Shown: positions 27,418 to 36,513, counted from the stretch's first letter. The stretch: DNA of 64,000 nucleotides from Caulobacter sp. RHG1 (GCF_013181195.1 NZ_SMZP01000003.1:434001-498000), one strand, 5' to 3'. Program-made: numbers and translations. The notes: generated from the sequence alone by a model not told the origin.

Positions 27418-28181
27418 CCCAGACTCCCAAACTGGCCTGGAAGGGCGTGACCAAGCGCTTCGGCGGCCGCGCGGTGCTGGACGGCTTGGACCTGTCGGTG
27501 GCCCCGGGCAAGTCGCTGGTGATCATCGGCGGCTCGGGCCAGGGCAAGTCGGTGACGATCAAGACCGCTCTGGGCCTGCTGCGCCCCGAAGCTGGCGAGA
27601 TCGAGCTGGACGGCAAGAACATCGTCGGCCTGTCGGAAGGCGCCCGCCGCAAGCTGTTCTCGCGGATCGGCGTGCTGTTCCAGGGCGCGGCCCTGTTCGA
27701 CAGCCTGACCATCTGGGAGAACGTCGCCTTCCGCCTGCTGAACGCCGACGGCGTCTCGCGCAAGGTCGCCAAGGACCGCGCCATTGAGGCCCTGGAGCAG
27801 GTGCGCCTGGCGCCGTCCGTCGCCGACCGCTACCCGTCCGAGCTGTCGGGCGGCATGCAGAAGCGCGCGGGTCTGGCCCGCGCCGTCGTCGCCCAGCCGG
27901 AGATCTTGTTCTTCGACGAGCCGACCACGGGCCTGGATCCGATCACCGCCGCGGCGATCAACGAGCTGATCTCCAACCAGGTGCGTCGCCTGGGCTCGAC
28001 CGCGGTGTCGATCACCCATGACCTGGCCAGCGCCCAGACGATCGGCGACGAGATCGCCATGCTGCACGACGGCAAGATCATCTGGCGCGGTCCGGCCGCC
28101 GAGCTGCACACCACCGACAATCCCTATGTCCGCCAGTTCGTCGAAGGTCGCGCCGAAGGGCCGATCTCGCATGCGGTCTAG
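27414..28181 (+). CDS. mlaF: phospholipid ABC transporter ATPase MlaF
   Basis: A 255-residue ABC ATPase: Walker A GGSGQGKSVTIK at about 40-51, Q-loop GVLFQGAALFDSLTIWENVAF, signature LSGGMQKRAGLARA, Walker B EILFFDEPTTGLDP. It powers the MlaFED complex. Its start overlaps mlaE (ATGA) and its end overlaps the next small exported gene. No STAS-domain mlaB follows here. Confidence 0.95.
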   Translation: MTQTPKLAWKGVTKRFGGRAVLDGLDLSVAPGKSLVIIGGSGQGKSVTIKTALGLLRPEAGEIELDGKNIVGLSEGARRKLFSRIGVLFQGAALFDSLTIWENVAFRLLNADGVSRKVAKDRAIEALEQVRLAPSVADRYPSELSGGMQKRAGLARAVVAQPEILFFDEPTTGLDPITAAAINELISNQVRRLGSTAVSITHDLASAQTIGDEIAMLHDGKIIWRGPAAELHTTDNPYVRQFVEGRAEGPISHAV

Positions 28182-28629
28182 GACAGCCGGCGTCCTCATC
28201 CTCACGGCGAGCCTGCTCTTCGGAGCGGGCGCGCAGGCTCAGAGCTTCGTCCGCGGCGACTGCCAGGGCCATGTCGGCGTCTCGCCCGGCCGCTTCGACA
28301 CGCCGGCGCATGGGCTCTGGTATCGCCGCTACTGGACCGGGTCGTGCGATCCGCAGATCCAGCGCTGCATCCCCGGCTCGCCGAACTGGAACGAGATGGT
28401 TGGCAAGCTGGTCGCCCGCAGCGCGCCGGCTCAGCGCGGCCAGGCCCTGACCAAGGCGTGCCGCCTGGGCCAGCTGATCGGCCTGGAATGGTCGCGCAGC
28501 AAGACGATCCGCAAGATCGACCTGGGCGACCTGCGCGCCTTCAACCATACGCTGGACCACGCCGACGATGTCCTGAAGGGCATCGACCAGGTCGAGCAGG
28601 CCGCGCGCATCAAGCTGACCGCGCCCTAG
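28171..28629 (+). CDS. small exported protein of unknown function in the mla operon
   Basis: Not recognised. The 152-residue product has a signal peptide (RTAGVLILTASLLFGAGAQAQ) and a mature part with four cysteines (GDCQGH, GSCDPQIQRC, KACRLG) that could form disulphides. It overlaps mlaF by eleven bases, so it is co-translated with the Mla complex, but nothing in the sequence shows a lipid-binding fold. It is convergent with oxyR (four-base overlap of stops). Confidence 0.75.
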   Translation: MRSRTAGVLILTASLLFGAGAQAQSFVRGDCQGHVGVSPGRFDTPAHGLWYRRYWTGSCDPQIQRCIPGSPNWNEMVGKLVARSAPAQRGQALTKACRLGQLIGLEWSRSKTIRKIDLGDLRAFNHTLDHADDVLKGIDQVEQAARIKLTAP

Positions 28630-29525
28630 GGGGCCTCGCGCAGGGTCTCGGCCAACAGTCGCCCCTCGACCGAGCGGCTGGAGCCGGCTCGCCAGGCGAC
28701 CACGATCTCGCGGCTGGGATGTTCGGTCGCCAGCGGCCGGATGGTCAGGGCCGTCTTGTCGGCCAGGCCCGCCTCGACCGCCATGGCCGGCAGGAACGAC
28801 ACGCCCAGGCCCGAGCCGATCATCTGCACCAGGGTGGGCAGCGAGGTGGCCGCGAAGCTCTCCTCTTCACCCACGCCCCGCGGCGGTTCCAGGCCGCAGG
28901 CGGCCAGGGCGTGATCGCGCAGGCAGTGGCCGTCTTCCAGCAGGATCAGGTCGTCGCCTTCCAGGCTGGCCGGATCGACACGGACAGAAGCCGCCATCGG
29001 GTGGTTGGCCGGCGCGGCGGCCAGAAGCTCGTCATCCTCGACATGGGCCCAGTCCAGACCGGACATGTCGTAGGGCAGGGCGATCAAAGCCGCATCCAGG
29101 GCGCCGCTCTTCAAGGCTCCGATCAGCCGCTGGGTCAGGTCCTCGCGCAGAAACAGTTTCAGCTTGGGGAAGCGGTCGCGCAGCACGGGCAGGGCGCGCG
29201 GCAGCAGATAGGGCGCCACGGTCGGAATGACGCCCAGGCGGAAACGACCCGCTAGCGGCTGGCCAGCGCCGCGGGCGGCCTGCACCAGGTCCTCGGCCCG
29301 GGCCAGGATGTCCTCGGCCCGCCGCACCGCCTCCTGGCCAGCGGCGGTCAGGATTACTCCCGAGCGGGCGCGATCGACGACCGGCGCCCCCAGGATCTTC
29401 TCAAGTTCCTGGATGCCGGCCGACAGGGTCGGCTGGGTGACGTGGGCGTTCTCGGCCGCGCGGCTGAACGAGCCGTGCTCGGACAGGAGCTTGAGATACT
29501 GCAGCTGGCGAAGGGTCGGGAGCAT
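28626..29525 (-). CDS. oxyR: hydrogen-peroxide-inducible activator OxyR
   Basis: A 299-residue LysR regulator: helix-turn-helix SFSRAAENAHVTQPTLSAGIQELEK at residues 18-42 and an effector domain that carries the OxyR redox pair in EDGHCLRDHALAACG (cysteines near 200 and 209, with exactly the E. coli spacing of nine residues). Oxidation by peroxide forms a disulphide that turns on antioxidant genes. It is divergent from ahpD; a matching OxyR box lies directly upstream of its own start, implying autoregulation. Confidence 0.94.
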   Translation of the reverse strand: MLPTLRQLQYLKLLSEHGSFSRAAENAHVTQPTLSAGIQELEKILGAPVVDRARSGVILTAAGQEAVRRAEDILARAEDLVQAARGAGQPLAGRFRLGVIPTVAPYLLPRALPVLRDRFPKLKLFLREDLTQRLIGALKSGALDAALIALPYDMSGLDWAHVEDDELLAAAPANHPMAASVRVDPASLEGDDLILLEDGHCLRDHALAACGLEPPRGVGEEESFAATSLPTLVQMIGSGLGVSFLPAMAVEAGLADKTALTIRPLATEHPSREIVVAWRAGSSRSVEGRLLAETLREAP

Positions 29526-29526
29526 T

Positions 29527-29549
29527 CTATCAATATAGGATCAATCTAT
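29527..29549. promoter_or_regulatory. oxyR: OxyR binding site
   Basis: ATAG-N7-CTAT at 29535-29549, the OxyR half of the four-tetranucleotide consensus, preceded by another CTAT at 29527-29530 and followed by an actatcgattgg repeat around 29563-29574. It starts ten bases before the oxyR start codon and lies in the gap shared with ahpD. Confidence 0.7.
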
Positions 29550-29744
29550 TGGGAATCCAAAAACTATCGATTGGATGTGTTCGCGGCAGAGGTGTAGCAA
29601 GGCTTCACGGCGATCGGTTCGAGGCTCTCCCCCACCGGCTTCGAACGCCCCGCCAGCGCCCGGTCCGCGCCCAGTCTCCCTCGCGGCGCGGACCGGGACG
29701 CCCCACGTCCGTGATGCTAAGGGTCCTCCAACCCAGGAGGTCCC

Positions 29745-30296
29745 ATGCCGATCGCGGCCCTGAGCGCCCAGCTGCCCGCCTACGCCAAGGATATCGCCAC
29801 CAATCTCGAGGTCCTGGCCGAAGAAGGCGTGCTGTCCGACCAGGCCAAGTGGGGGACCTTCCTGGCCAGCGCCTGCGCGATCGGCGAGCCGCAGACCCTG
29901 CGCGCAATCACCTCGGTCGCTCGCGAAGCGGGGCTTTCACCTGAAGCCTTCGAAGCCGCCAAGACCGCCGCGGCGATCATGGCCATGAACAACGTCTATT
30001 TCCGCGCCCTCCACATCATGGAGACGGCGGACTACGACCATCTGCCCTCACGCTTGCGCATGAACCGCCTGCGCCATCCCGGCGTCGACCCTGTCGACTA
30101 CGAGCTCTGGTGCGTGGCCGTGTCAGCGATCAACGCCTGCGGGGCCTGCCTGGACAGCCATGAGGCCGAGCTTCGGCGACGCGGCGCCGAGCCCATTCAG
30201 GTGCAGGCGGCCCTGCGCATCGCCGCCGTCGTCCACGCCGCCGCCCGGGTGTTGGCGGTCGAGACCCTGGATCGTCCCCAGTTTTCGGGCGTTTGA
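29745..30296 (+). CDS. ahpD: AhpD-family alkylhydroperoxidase
   Basis: A 183-residue AhpD: ACGACLDSHEAELRR at about residues 128-142 holds the CxxC pair and proton-relay His and Glu, and the upstream MAMNNVYFRALHIM helix is typical. AhpD enzymes reduce peroxides with the CxxC pair, classically recharging AhpC through lipoamide. AGGAGGT lies directly before the start. It is divergent from oxyR and so probably peroxide-inducible; no ahpC is adjacent. Confidence 0.93.
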   Translation: MPIAALSAQLPAYAKDIATNLEVLAEEGVLSDQAKWGTFLASACAIGEPQTLRAITSVAREAGLSPEAFEAAKTAAAIMAMNNVYFRALHIMETADYDHLPSRLRMNRLRHPGVDPVDYELWCVAVSAINACGACLDSHEAELRRRGAEPIQVQAALRIAAVVHAAARVLAVETLDRPQFSGV

Positions 30297-30453
30297 AGGG
30301 TATGCGCGACGCCCCGTCGCGCCCCGTTTACGGTCCCGGCCCCTCGACATAGGTCGGGTCCGTAAACTAAGTTGTTAACCTCTGGGTAAGAGATTCGCGG
30401 CTCCGCAACCTCCCGATGGGGGCGCCGGGCCGGTACGGGGCGAAAGTGGGCAC
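30297..30453. promoter_or_regulatory. creS promoter region
   Basis: 157 bases between ahpD and creS. It contains a CtrA-like box with one mismatch (TTAA at 30375-30378, seven bases, GTAA at 30386-30389) and a GANTC site (GATTC, 30392-30396) that CcrM would methylate. Whether creS is cell-cycle regulated by them is not known from the sequence. Confidence 0.35.
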
Positions 30454-31830
30454 ATGAGACTGCTGTCGAAGAATTCGCGCGACGCCAAGAATGGCAAGCC
30501 GACCGTGCTCGGAGAGGACGACGTCCGGACCGAAACGGTGCAGCACCAGATCGAGTCCACTCAGGCCATCGGCCAACGCTACGAAACCATCCACGGCGGC
30601 CTCGACAGCATCGGCCGCGTGATGGAGCACCTGAAGGCCATCGAGCCGCTGATCGCCGAGATCCGTGGTCCCGTCGCCCAGGAGTTCGACGCCCGCCGCG
30701 CCGAGCACTCCGAACTGATCGCCCTGCGCGCCAACTATGATCAGGCCCAGCGTCAGGTCTCGCTGATCCAGGCCGAGGAGCGCGACGTCAGCGCCCGCCT
30801 GGCCGCCGCCGAGACCGCCCTGGGTGAGTCCGACGCCCGTCGTCAGACCCAGGACGCAGCGCTGGAAGATAACGCCCTCGAGATCGACCGCCTGCGCAAC
30901 GCCCTGCTGCAGTCGGACCTCAAGGTCTCCAGCCTCGACGCCTCTCTGCGCGACGCCACCAGCCGCATCGAGCACCTGACCCAGGACGTCGACGGCCTGC
31001 GCGTTCAGAGCCAGGACATCGACACCCGACGCGGCGACGCCGAGGCCGCTCTGGCCCGCGCCAACCAGGACAACGCTCTGCTCGCCGAAGAGTCGGCGAC
31101 GCTGAAGAAGCGCGTCGACCAGGCCGGCGTGGATGTCGCCCGCCTGTCGCGCATCGAGACCGACCTGGAAGCCCAGCTGGCCGGCGAACGCGCCCGCATC
31201 CAGGCCGCCGAGAACGCCCTGCACGCCCACCAGACCGACACCGGCCGCATCATCCGCGGTCTGGAAGGCCAGGTCGAAGCCGGCCGCGCCGAGATCTCGG
31301 CGCTGCAGACCCGCCTGGAGACCGCTTCGGGCCGCGCCGACAAGCTGGAAGAGATGAACGGCCAGATCTCGGCCCGTCTCGCCGAGTCCAGCGCGCATCA
31401 GAAGGCGGTCGAGCGCCGCGCCGGCGACCTCAACGTCGCCCTGGAGCGCGCCCTGGAACGCATCCGCACGCTGGAAGAAGACTCCGAAGGCCTGCGTCAG
31501 CGTCACGCTGGCGTCGACACCGCCCGCGCCACCGCCATCGAGCGCGCCGACCAGCTGGCCAAGGGCGCCGTCGCCCAGGACAAGGCCATGAAGCGCGCCG
31601 AGGAACGTTCGCAACAGCTGCGCACGCGCCTGGACGCCATGCAGGAAGCCCAGGACCAGATCCGTCGCGAGCACGAGGACAAGGTCGCCGAGCTGCAGGC
31701 GACGATCGAGCGCCTCACCTCGGAATCGGCCCTGGCCGAAGGCGCCCTGGAAGCGGCCCGCCGCGACCGCTCGCGCCTGCAGATGGCCCTGCTGGGCGCC
31801 AGCGACGGCGACATGCAGGAAACGGCCTGA
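30454..31830 (+). CDS. creS: crescentin, bacterial intermediate-filament-like protein
   Basis: A 458-residue coiled-coil protein that forms the filament on the inner curve of Caulobacter cells and gives them curvature. The N-terminus MRLLSKNSRDAKNGKPTVLG matches crescentin as I remember it (about 457 residues in C. crescentus, CC_3699). A short basic head of about 40 residues, needed for envelope/MreB attachment, precedes long heptad-repeat coiled coils (rich in Ala, Glu, Arg, Gln) to about residue 445 and a short tail. Its presence is the best single marker that the organism is Caulobacter. Followed by an intrinsic terminator. Confidence 0.95.
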   Translation: MRLLSKNSRDAKNGKPTVLGEDDVRTETVQHQIESTQAIGQRYETIHGGLDSIGRVMEHLKAIEPLIAEIRGPVAQEFDARRAEHSELIALRANYDQAQRQVSLIQAEERDVSARLAAAETALGESDARRQTQDAALEDNALEIDRLRNALLQSDLKVSSLDASLRDATSRIEHLTQDVDGLRVQSQDIDTRRGDAEAALARANQDNALLAEESATLKKRVDQAGVDVARLSRIETDLEAQLAGERARIQAAENALHAHQTDTGRIIRGLEGQVEAGRAEISALQTRLETASGRADKLEEMNGQISARLAESSAHQKAVERRAGDLNVALERALERIRTLEEDSEGLRQRHAGVDTARATAIERADQLAKGAVAQDKAMKRAEERSQQLRTRLDAMQEAQDQIRREHEDKVAELQATIERLTSESALAEGALEAARRDRSRLQMALLGASDGDMQETA

Positions 31831-31856
31831 TCGCCACATCAGGCTTGAAGATCAAG

Positions 31857-31890
31857 ACGCCCGCGAGCTTCCGGTTCGCGGGCGTTCTTG
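31857..31890 (+). terminator. creS terminator
   Basis: Ten-base stem acgcccgcga (31857-31866) / tcgcgggcgt (31876-31885) followed by ttctt, 26 bases after the creS stop. Confidence 0.75.
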
Positions 31891-31893
31891 CAT

Positions 31894-32736
31894 CTAGGGC
31901 TTGAGCGCCACGAACAGGTCCTGGCCGCCGGCGTACTGGGTGGGCGGCAACCAGCCGCCAAAGATCGCGCCAGCGGGCAGGGAGAAGCCGGCCTCGCGCA
32001 CCGCGGCCTCCAGCGCTTCCAGCGGATGGGCGATGGCGCGTTCGGGCGAGCGGGGATCGACGACCATCGCGCCGCCTTCCCAAGGCTGGAACGCCAGCGC
32101 CGCCTGGCCCTCGGCGATCGCCGCCACACGATCGGCGGTCAGGGCGAAGGCGGTGAACATGAAGCGGCCGCCGGGCTTCAGCACGCGGCAGGTCTCGTCG
32201 AGATAGTGCCTGATCGACTCCAGCCGCATGTGGCTGAACACCGAGGTCGCCAGAGCGACATCGATTTCGCCGTCGTTGGCGGGAAAGGCGAGGGCGGTCT
32301 CCTCGATGGCGCCGGCCGCGCGATACTCGCCGTTACGGACATCGACGTGGATGAAGCGGAAGTCGTCGCGCCGCGCGCCGAACCGTTTGCGACATGCCGA
32401 AACAGCGGCCCTCGAAACGTCGAAGCCGACATAGCCTGCGCCGGGCTCCAGGTAGTCCAGCAGCGGCGCAGCCATGCGGCCCGTACCGCAACCGATATCC
32501 AGCACGCACATGGCCGGGGTCAGACCCGCATGTTCGATCAGGAAGCCCAGGTTCTGCTGTCCGGCCTTCTCGAAGTCGCCGCCGCCGACATTGTGCACGA
32601 CCTGCCAGGGCTCGCGCCAACGCGACGGGTCGCGGATACGGTCCGGCAGGCTCTTGAGGTCGAGATACGCCCCAGACGCCGTCCGGCGCAGGACCGGCGG
32701 CAGCAGGCTGGTCGCCCACTTCAGCGTCGTCGTCAT
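31894..32736 (-). CDS. class I SAM-dependent methyltransferase
   Basis: A 280-residue Rossmann methyltransferase: motif I VLDIGCGTGRMAAPLL at about 88-103, GYVGFDVSRAAVSAC, then VALATSVFSHM and a post-motif III region RVLKPGGRFMFTAFAL. The substrate is unknown. It stands alone, convergent with creS, and has no membrane segment. Confidence 0.88.
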   Translation of the reverse strand: MTTTLKWATSLLPPVLRRTASGAYLDLKSLPDRIRDPSRWREPWQVVHNVGGGDFEKAGQQNLGFLIEHAGLTPAMCVLDIGCGTGRMAAPLLDYLEPGAGYVGFDVSRAAVSACRKRFGARRDDFRFIHVDVRNGEYRAAGAIEETALAFPANDGEIDVALATSVFSHMRLESIRHYLDETCRVLKPGGRFMFTAFALTADRVAAIAEGQAALAFQPWEGGAMVVDPRSPERAIAHPLEALEAAVREAGFSLPAGAIFGGWLPPTQYAGGQDLFVALKP

Positions 32737-32819
32737 GACCTACCCAAGATTGTGTAGCAGCTTCCGTGCGATCTACCGCAAACTGAGCATCACAACCAGC
32801 GTAAGCTTACGTTGAGCCG

Positions 32820-33350
32820 CTATCGGACCTCGGCTGCTCGTTTCAGGCCCGCGATCTGCTGCCCGAGCACGCCGTCGACCGGCGCAGCGATCTTGTCGAG
32901 GCCGCCCTTGAACCAGCCCCCGACGTCATAGGTGAAAGTCACTGTGGTGCGTCCGGCCGCTTCCGCCAGTTGCACGGTCAGGGCCCCGGACGCGCCAGAG
33001 CTCTGCAGCGGGCCCAGGCCGCCGGTCAGCACCAGCTTCTGGTTCGGCACGGCGTGCACCGTGGTCATGTGGAGGACCGAGCCGCCATTGGGCAGGCGCT
33101 CGCAGAAGCAGCCGCCCGAGGCCGCGGCCAGCGACAGATTGGCGGCCGAGCCTGACCAGGTATGGTCCGACGACCACCATTTCGACGGCTGCAGCAGCGT
33201 GGCCCAGACCACCGCAGCCGGGGCCTCGACCACCGCCACATGACGAACTTCGAAGCCGTTGGGTTGGGCCTCGACCACCTCGGCCCGCACGGCGCCCGTC
33301 AGCACCAGGAAGGCGAGGGCGGCTCCAACGCAGATCGGCATCGTCTTCAT
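32820..33350 (-). CDS. exported SRPBCC-family protein
   Basis: A 176-residue protein with a signal peptide (GAALAFLVLTGAVRAE) and a START/SRPBCC-like domain: VAVVEAPAAVVWATLLQPSKWWSSDHTWSG, VLHMTTVHAVPNQKLVLTGGLGPLQSSG and TTVTFTYDVGGWFKGGLDKIAAPVDGVL, the polyketide-cyclase/START signature. Such domains bind hydrophobic ligands. Its export is unusual for the family, most members of which are cytosolic. Same strand as, and ten bases upstream of, the TraB-like gene end. Confidence 0.85.
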   Translation of the reverse strand: MKTMPICVGAALAFLVLTGAVRAEVVEAQPNGFEVRHVAVVEAPAAVVWATLLQPSKWWSSDHTWSGSAANLSLAAASGGCFCERLPNGGSVLHMTTVHAVPNQKLVLTGGLGPLQSSGASGALTVQLAEAAGRTTVTFTYDVGGWFKGGLDKIAAPVDGVLGQQIAGLKRAAEVR

Positions 33351-33360
33351 GGCGCGTCTC

Positions 33361-34311
33361 CTATTCGATCGGCGAGCTCACGGTCGCCCCGCCCGCCTTC
33401 AGGCGATCAAGCACCCCATTGCCCGGCAGCAGGAAGCCCAGGTCGACCACCGCCACGGTGACGCCGGGACGCTTGAGGGCTTCGGTCATTGCGTCGGTGG
33501 TCTGGTCGACGCCCTTCTCCAGAAGGGCGGGGCCACCCGGTGCGCGGGTCAGGCAGCGCTGCACGCCGCTGGCGCGATAGCGGGCCCGCACGGAGGCCAG
33601 ATCGCCCTCGGCCCAGTCCTGGCCAATGGTCGTCGAGTGGGCGGCGTCATAGGCGATCTCGTCCAGGGCCACGCGGAGGCAGTAGAGCTGATCCTCCGGC
33701 GAGAGCTTGGAGGCGATCGTGGTCACGGCGCTCATCCGGTACTGGCCGACGGCCTTGACCTTGAGCTTGCGGGCCTTGGCCATGCGCTCGATCGTGCTGA
33801 CCGGCTTGGCTTCGGACAAGCCAGCGGCTTGACGGAGGTCAGACAAAAGCAGGAACCCCGCCACGGCCGGCTTCCAGTTCTTGTACTCGCCGGCGCTCTT
33901 ACGCGCCTGCTCGCGCGCGGCGACGAAACGCGCGCGCAGGTCGGCCGGCAGTTCGTTCTCCAGCGACTTGCCCAGCGGCTGGCGCAGGCCGCCGCCGAAT
34001 TTCAGGATGAAGCCGGCCACCTGGGTCACGCCGACCGAGGCTTCCGGCGGGACCAGCACCAGGCTGGCCTTGTCCAGCGCCTTGTTGAGGCGGGGGCTGT
34101 CCCACTTCAGGCGATGGGGCAGGGGATTGGCCGAGCCCAGGATGTAAAGCTTGGAGTCACCTTGCTCGACCAACCAGATGGCGGGACCGCGCGGCTTGGC
34201 GACCACGGTCAGCTCGGCGACCACCGCGCTTTCGTCCTGCGCGGGAGCCTGGCCAAGATCGACGGTGGGCGCGACCTGAAGCGCCAGGGCGAGGGCTAGG
34301 GCAGTCGACAT
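33361..34311 (-). CDS. TraB/GumN-family protein
   Basis: A 316-residue exported protein of the TraB/GumN family. The N-terminus is hydrophobic (STALALALALQVAPTV). The family motifs are partly kept: KLYILGSANPLPHRLKWDSPRLNKALDKASLVLVPPEA near the start, KARKLKVKAV and a C-terminal VTVAVVDLGFLLPGNGVLDRLKAGG. The usual GSxHv is read here as GSANPLPH, so the metal-binding histidine position is altered. TraB-like proteins are putative metalloproteases, function unclear. It and the SRPBCC gene are probably one transcript. Confidence 0.82.
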   Translation of the reverse strand: MSTALALALALQVAPTVDLGQAPAQDESAVVAELTVVAKPRGPAIWLVEQGDSKLYILGSANPLPHRLKWDSPRLNKALDKASLVLVPPEASVGVTQVAGFILKFGGGLRQPLGKSLENELPADLRARFVAAREQARKSAGEYKNWKPAVAGFLLLSDLRQAAGLSEAKPVSTIERMAKARKLKVKAVGQYRMSAVTTIASKLSPEDQLYCLRVALDEIAYDAAHSTTIGQDWAEGDLASVRARYRASGVQRCLTRAPGGPALLEKGVDQTTDAMTEALKRPGVTVAVVDLGFLLPGNGVLDRLKAGGATVSSPIE

Positions 34312-34350
34312 CGAAACTCCTTCAGCCCCGCGATAGTTCTAGTCCGTGGC

Positions 34351-34378
34351 GCGCCCTCTCCCAAATGGGAGAGGGCGC
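34351..34378. repeat. perfect hairpin between M3 peptidase and TraB-like genes
   Basis: Twelve-base perfect stem gcgccctctccc / gggagagggcgc with loop aaat. Repeats of this type (ccctctccc/gggagaggg) recur in intergenic regions of several proteobacteria; no T tract is present on the dcp strand, so I list it as a repeat rather than a certain terminator. Confidence 0.65.
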
Positions 34379-34386
34379 TTCAGCCC

Positions 34387-36513
34387 TTAGGCCCCTGGCG
34401 GAACCGGGAAGCCGCGCTTGCGCATCAGGGCGCCGATCTTCACGTCGCGGCCGCGGAAGGCCTTGAACTGGTCGACCGGGTCGACCGTGTTGCCCTTCGA
34501 CATGATGTCCTCATAGAGGCGCTTGGCGACAGCCTTGTCGTAGAACTTGCCCGGCGCCTCGGCGAAGGCTTCGGCCGCGTCGGCGGTCAGGGTGTCGGCC
34601 CACAGATAGCTGTAGTAGCCGGCCGAATAGCCATCGCTGGAGAACACGTGACCGAACTGCGGCGTGCGGTGACGCATGACGATCTGCTTGGGCATGTTCA
34701 GCTTGGCCAGCTCGTCACGCTCGAAGGCGTCCGGGTCGATCGTCACGTCGCCGGCCAGGTGCAGCTTCATGTCGATCAGGGCGCTGGCCAGATACTCGGT
34801 CGTATCGAAGCCCTGACCGAACTTGTCGGCGGCCTCGATCTTGGCGACCAGGGCCTGCGGGATCGGCTGGCCGGTCTTTTCGTGCAGCGCGAACTGGCTC
34901 AGCACCTGCGGCGTCGGCAGCCAGTGCTCGTTCAGCTGGCTGGGGAACTCGACATAGTCGCGGGCCACGGACGTGCCCGACACCGACGGATAGGTGGCGT
35001 TGGCGTTCAGGCCGTGGATGGCGTGGCCGAACTCGTGGAACAGGGTGGTGGCGTCGTCCCACGAGATCAGCACCGGCTCGCCGGGCTTGCCCTTGATGAA
35101 GTTGGAGTTGTTGGAGACGATCGTGGTGATCTCGCCCTTGAAGCGCTCCTGGGTGCGGTAGTTGTTCATCCAGGCGCCCGAGCGCTTGCCGGGACGGGCA
35201 TAGGGGTCGAAGTACCAGAGGCCGACATGCTTGCCGGCGCGGGTGACCTCATAGACCGTGACGTCCTCGTGATAGACGGGCAGGCCTTCGATTTTCTTGT
35301 ACTCGAAGCCGTACAGCTGACCCGAGGCCCAGAACATGCCCTCGCGCAGCTTGTCCAGCTGCAGGTAGGGCTTCACCTCGTTCATATCGAGGTCGTACTT
35401 CGCCTTGCGGACCTTCTCGGCGTAGAAGCGGTAGTCCCAGGGCTCCAGAGTGAAGCCACCCTTTTCCTTGTCGATGATCGCCTGCATGTCGGCGACATCG
35501 ATGGCGACCTGGGCGATGGCCGGGGTCCACACCGCCTCCATCAGCGCCATGGCGTTCTCGGGCGTCTTGGCCATGGCCGTTTCCAGGCGCCAGTGGGCGT
35601 GGGTCTTGTAGCCCAGCAGCTTGGCGCGCTCGACGCGCAGCTTCAGGATCTTCGAAATGATGGCGTTGTTGTCGGTCGCGCCGCCGTTGTCGCCGCGATT
35701 GACGAAGGCCTTCCACACCTTCTCGCGAGCCGCGCGCACCGGACTCTCGGTCAGGAACGGATCAACGCTGGAGCGGGTGTTGACGACGATGTACTTGCCC
35801 GGAAGCTTGCGCGCCGTCGCGTTCGAAGCGGCGGCGGCCTTCAGGCCCTCGGGCAGGCCGGCGAGGTCGGCGTCCGAAAGCTCGATCCAGGTGTTCTCGT
35901 CAGCCAGCAGGTTCTGGCTGAACTTGGTGAAGAGGCCGGCCAGCTCGGTGTTGATCGCCGCGACGCGGGCCTTGGCTTCGGGGCTCAGCTTGGCGCCGGC
36001 GCGCACGAAGTTGCGGTAGTAGATCCACAGCACACGCTGCTGCTCGGGCGTCAGCTTGGCCTTGTCCGGCGAGTTGTAGACCGCCTCGATGCGAGCGAAG
36101 AGCGCGGCGTTCTGGGTGATCTTGTCGTTGTGGGCCGACAGCTTGGGATCCATCTCCTCTTCGACGGCCTGGAATTCCGGCGTGCTCATGGTCGAGCCCC
36201 AGATGCCGTAGAAGGTCGAGACGTCGTTCAGCATGCGGCCGGAGTCTTCCAGCGGCGCGATCACGGTTTCGAAGGTCGAGGCGGCCCGATGGCGGGTGAT
36301 GGCGTCGATCTCGGCCAGGTTCTTGGCCATGGCCTCTTCCAGCGCCGGCTTGAAATCAGCGACCTTGACCTTGTCGAAGGCCGGCACGCCGCCATAGGGG
36401 CCAACCCATTTGGCCGTGAGGGGATTGGCGCCTTGGGCCATGGACAAGCTCGGATTGAGGGCGACGGCGGCGCCGGTGGCGGCGGCCGAAGCGAGGAAGG
36501 TGCGACGTTGCAC
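34387..36513 (-). CDS. dcp: exported M3-family metallopeptidase (peptidyl-dipeptidase Dcp-like)
   Basis: A 708-residue thimet-type peptidase. The N-terminus RRTFLASAAATGAAVALNPSLSMAQ looks like a twin-arginine or Sec signal. The zinc motif HEFGHAIHGL is at about residues 492-501, with GTSVARDYVEFPSQLNEHW downstream giving the third zinc ligand (Glu). Dcp enzymes release C-terminal dipeptides from peptides and N-blocked tripeptides. A periplasmic location is inferred from the signal. Divergent from murI. Confidence 0.94.
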   Translation of the reverse strand: MQRRTFLASAAATGAAVALNPSLSMAQGANPLTAKWVGPYGGVPAFDKVKVADFKPALEEAMAKNLAEIDAITRHRAASTFETVIAPLEDSGRMLNDVSTFYGIWGSTMSTPEFQAVEEEMDPKLSAHNDKITQNAALFARIEAVYNSPDKAKLTPEQQRVLWIYYRNFVRAGAKLSPEAKARVAAINTELAGLFTKFSQNLLADENTWIELSDADLAGLPEGLKAAAASNATARKLPGKYIVVNTRSSVDPFLTESPVRAAREKVWKAFVNRGDNGGATDNNAIISKILKLRVERAKLLGYKTHAHWRLETAMAKTPENAMALMEAVWTPAIAQVAIDVADMQAIIDKEKGGFTLEPWDYRFYAEKVRKAKYDLDMNEVKPYLQLDKLREGMFWASGQLYGFEYKKIEGLPVYHEDVTVYEVTRAGKHVGLWYFDPYARPGKRSGAWMNNYRTQERFKGEITTIVSNNSNFIKGKPGEPVLISWDDATTLFHEFGHAIHGLNANATYPSVSGTSVARDYVEFPSQLNEHWLPTPQVLSQFALHEKTGQPIPQALVAKIEAADKFGQGFDTTEYLASALIDMKLHLAGDVTIDPDAFERDELAKLNMPKQIVMRHRTPQFGHVFSSDGYSAGYYSYLWADTLTADAAEAFAEAPGKFYDKAVAKRLYEDIMSKGNTVDPVDQFKAFRGRDVKIGALMRKRGFPVPPGA

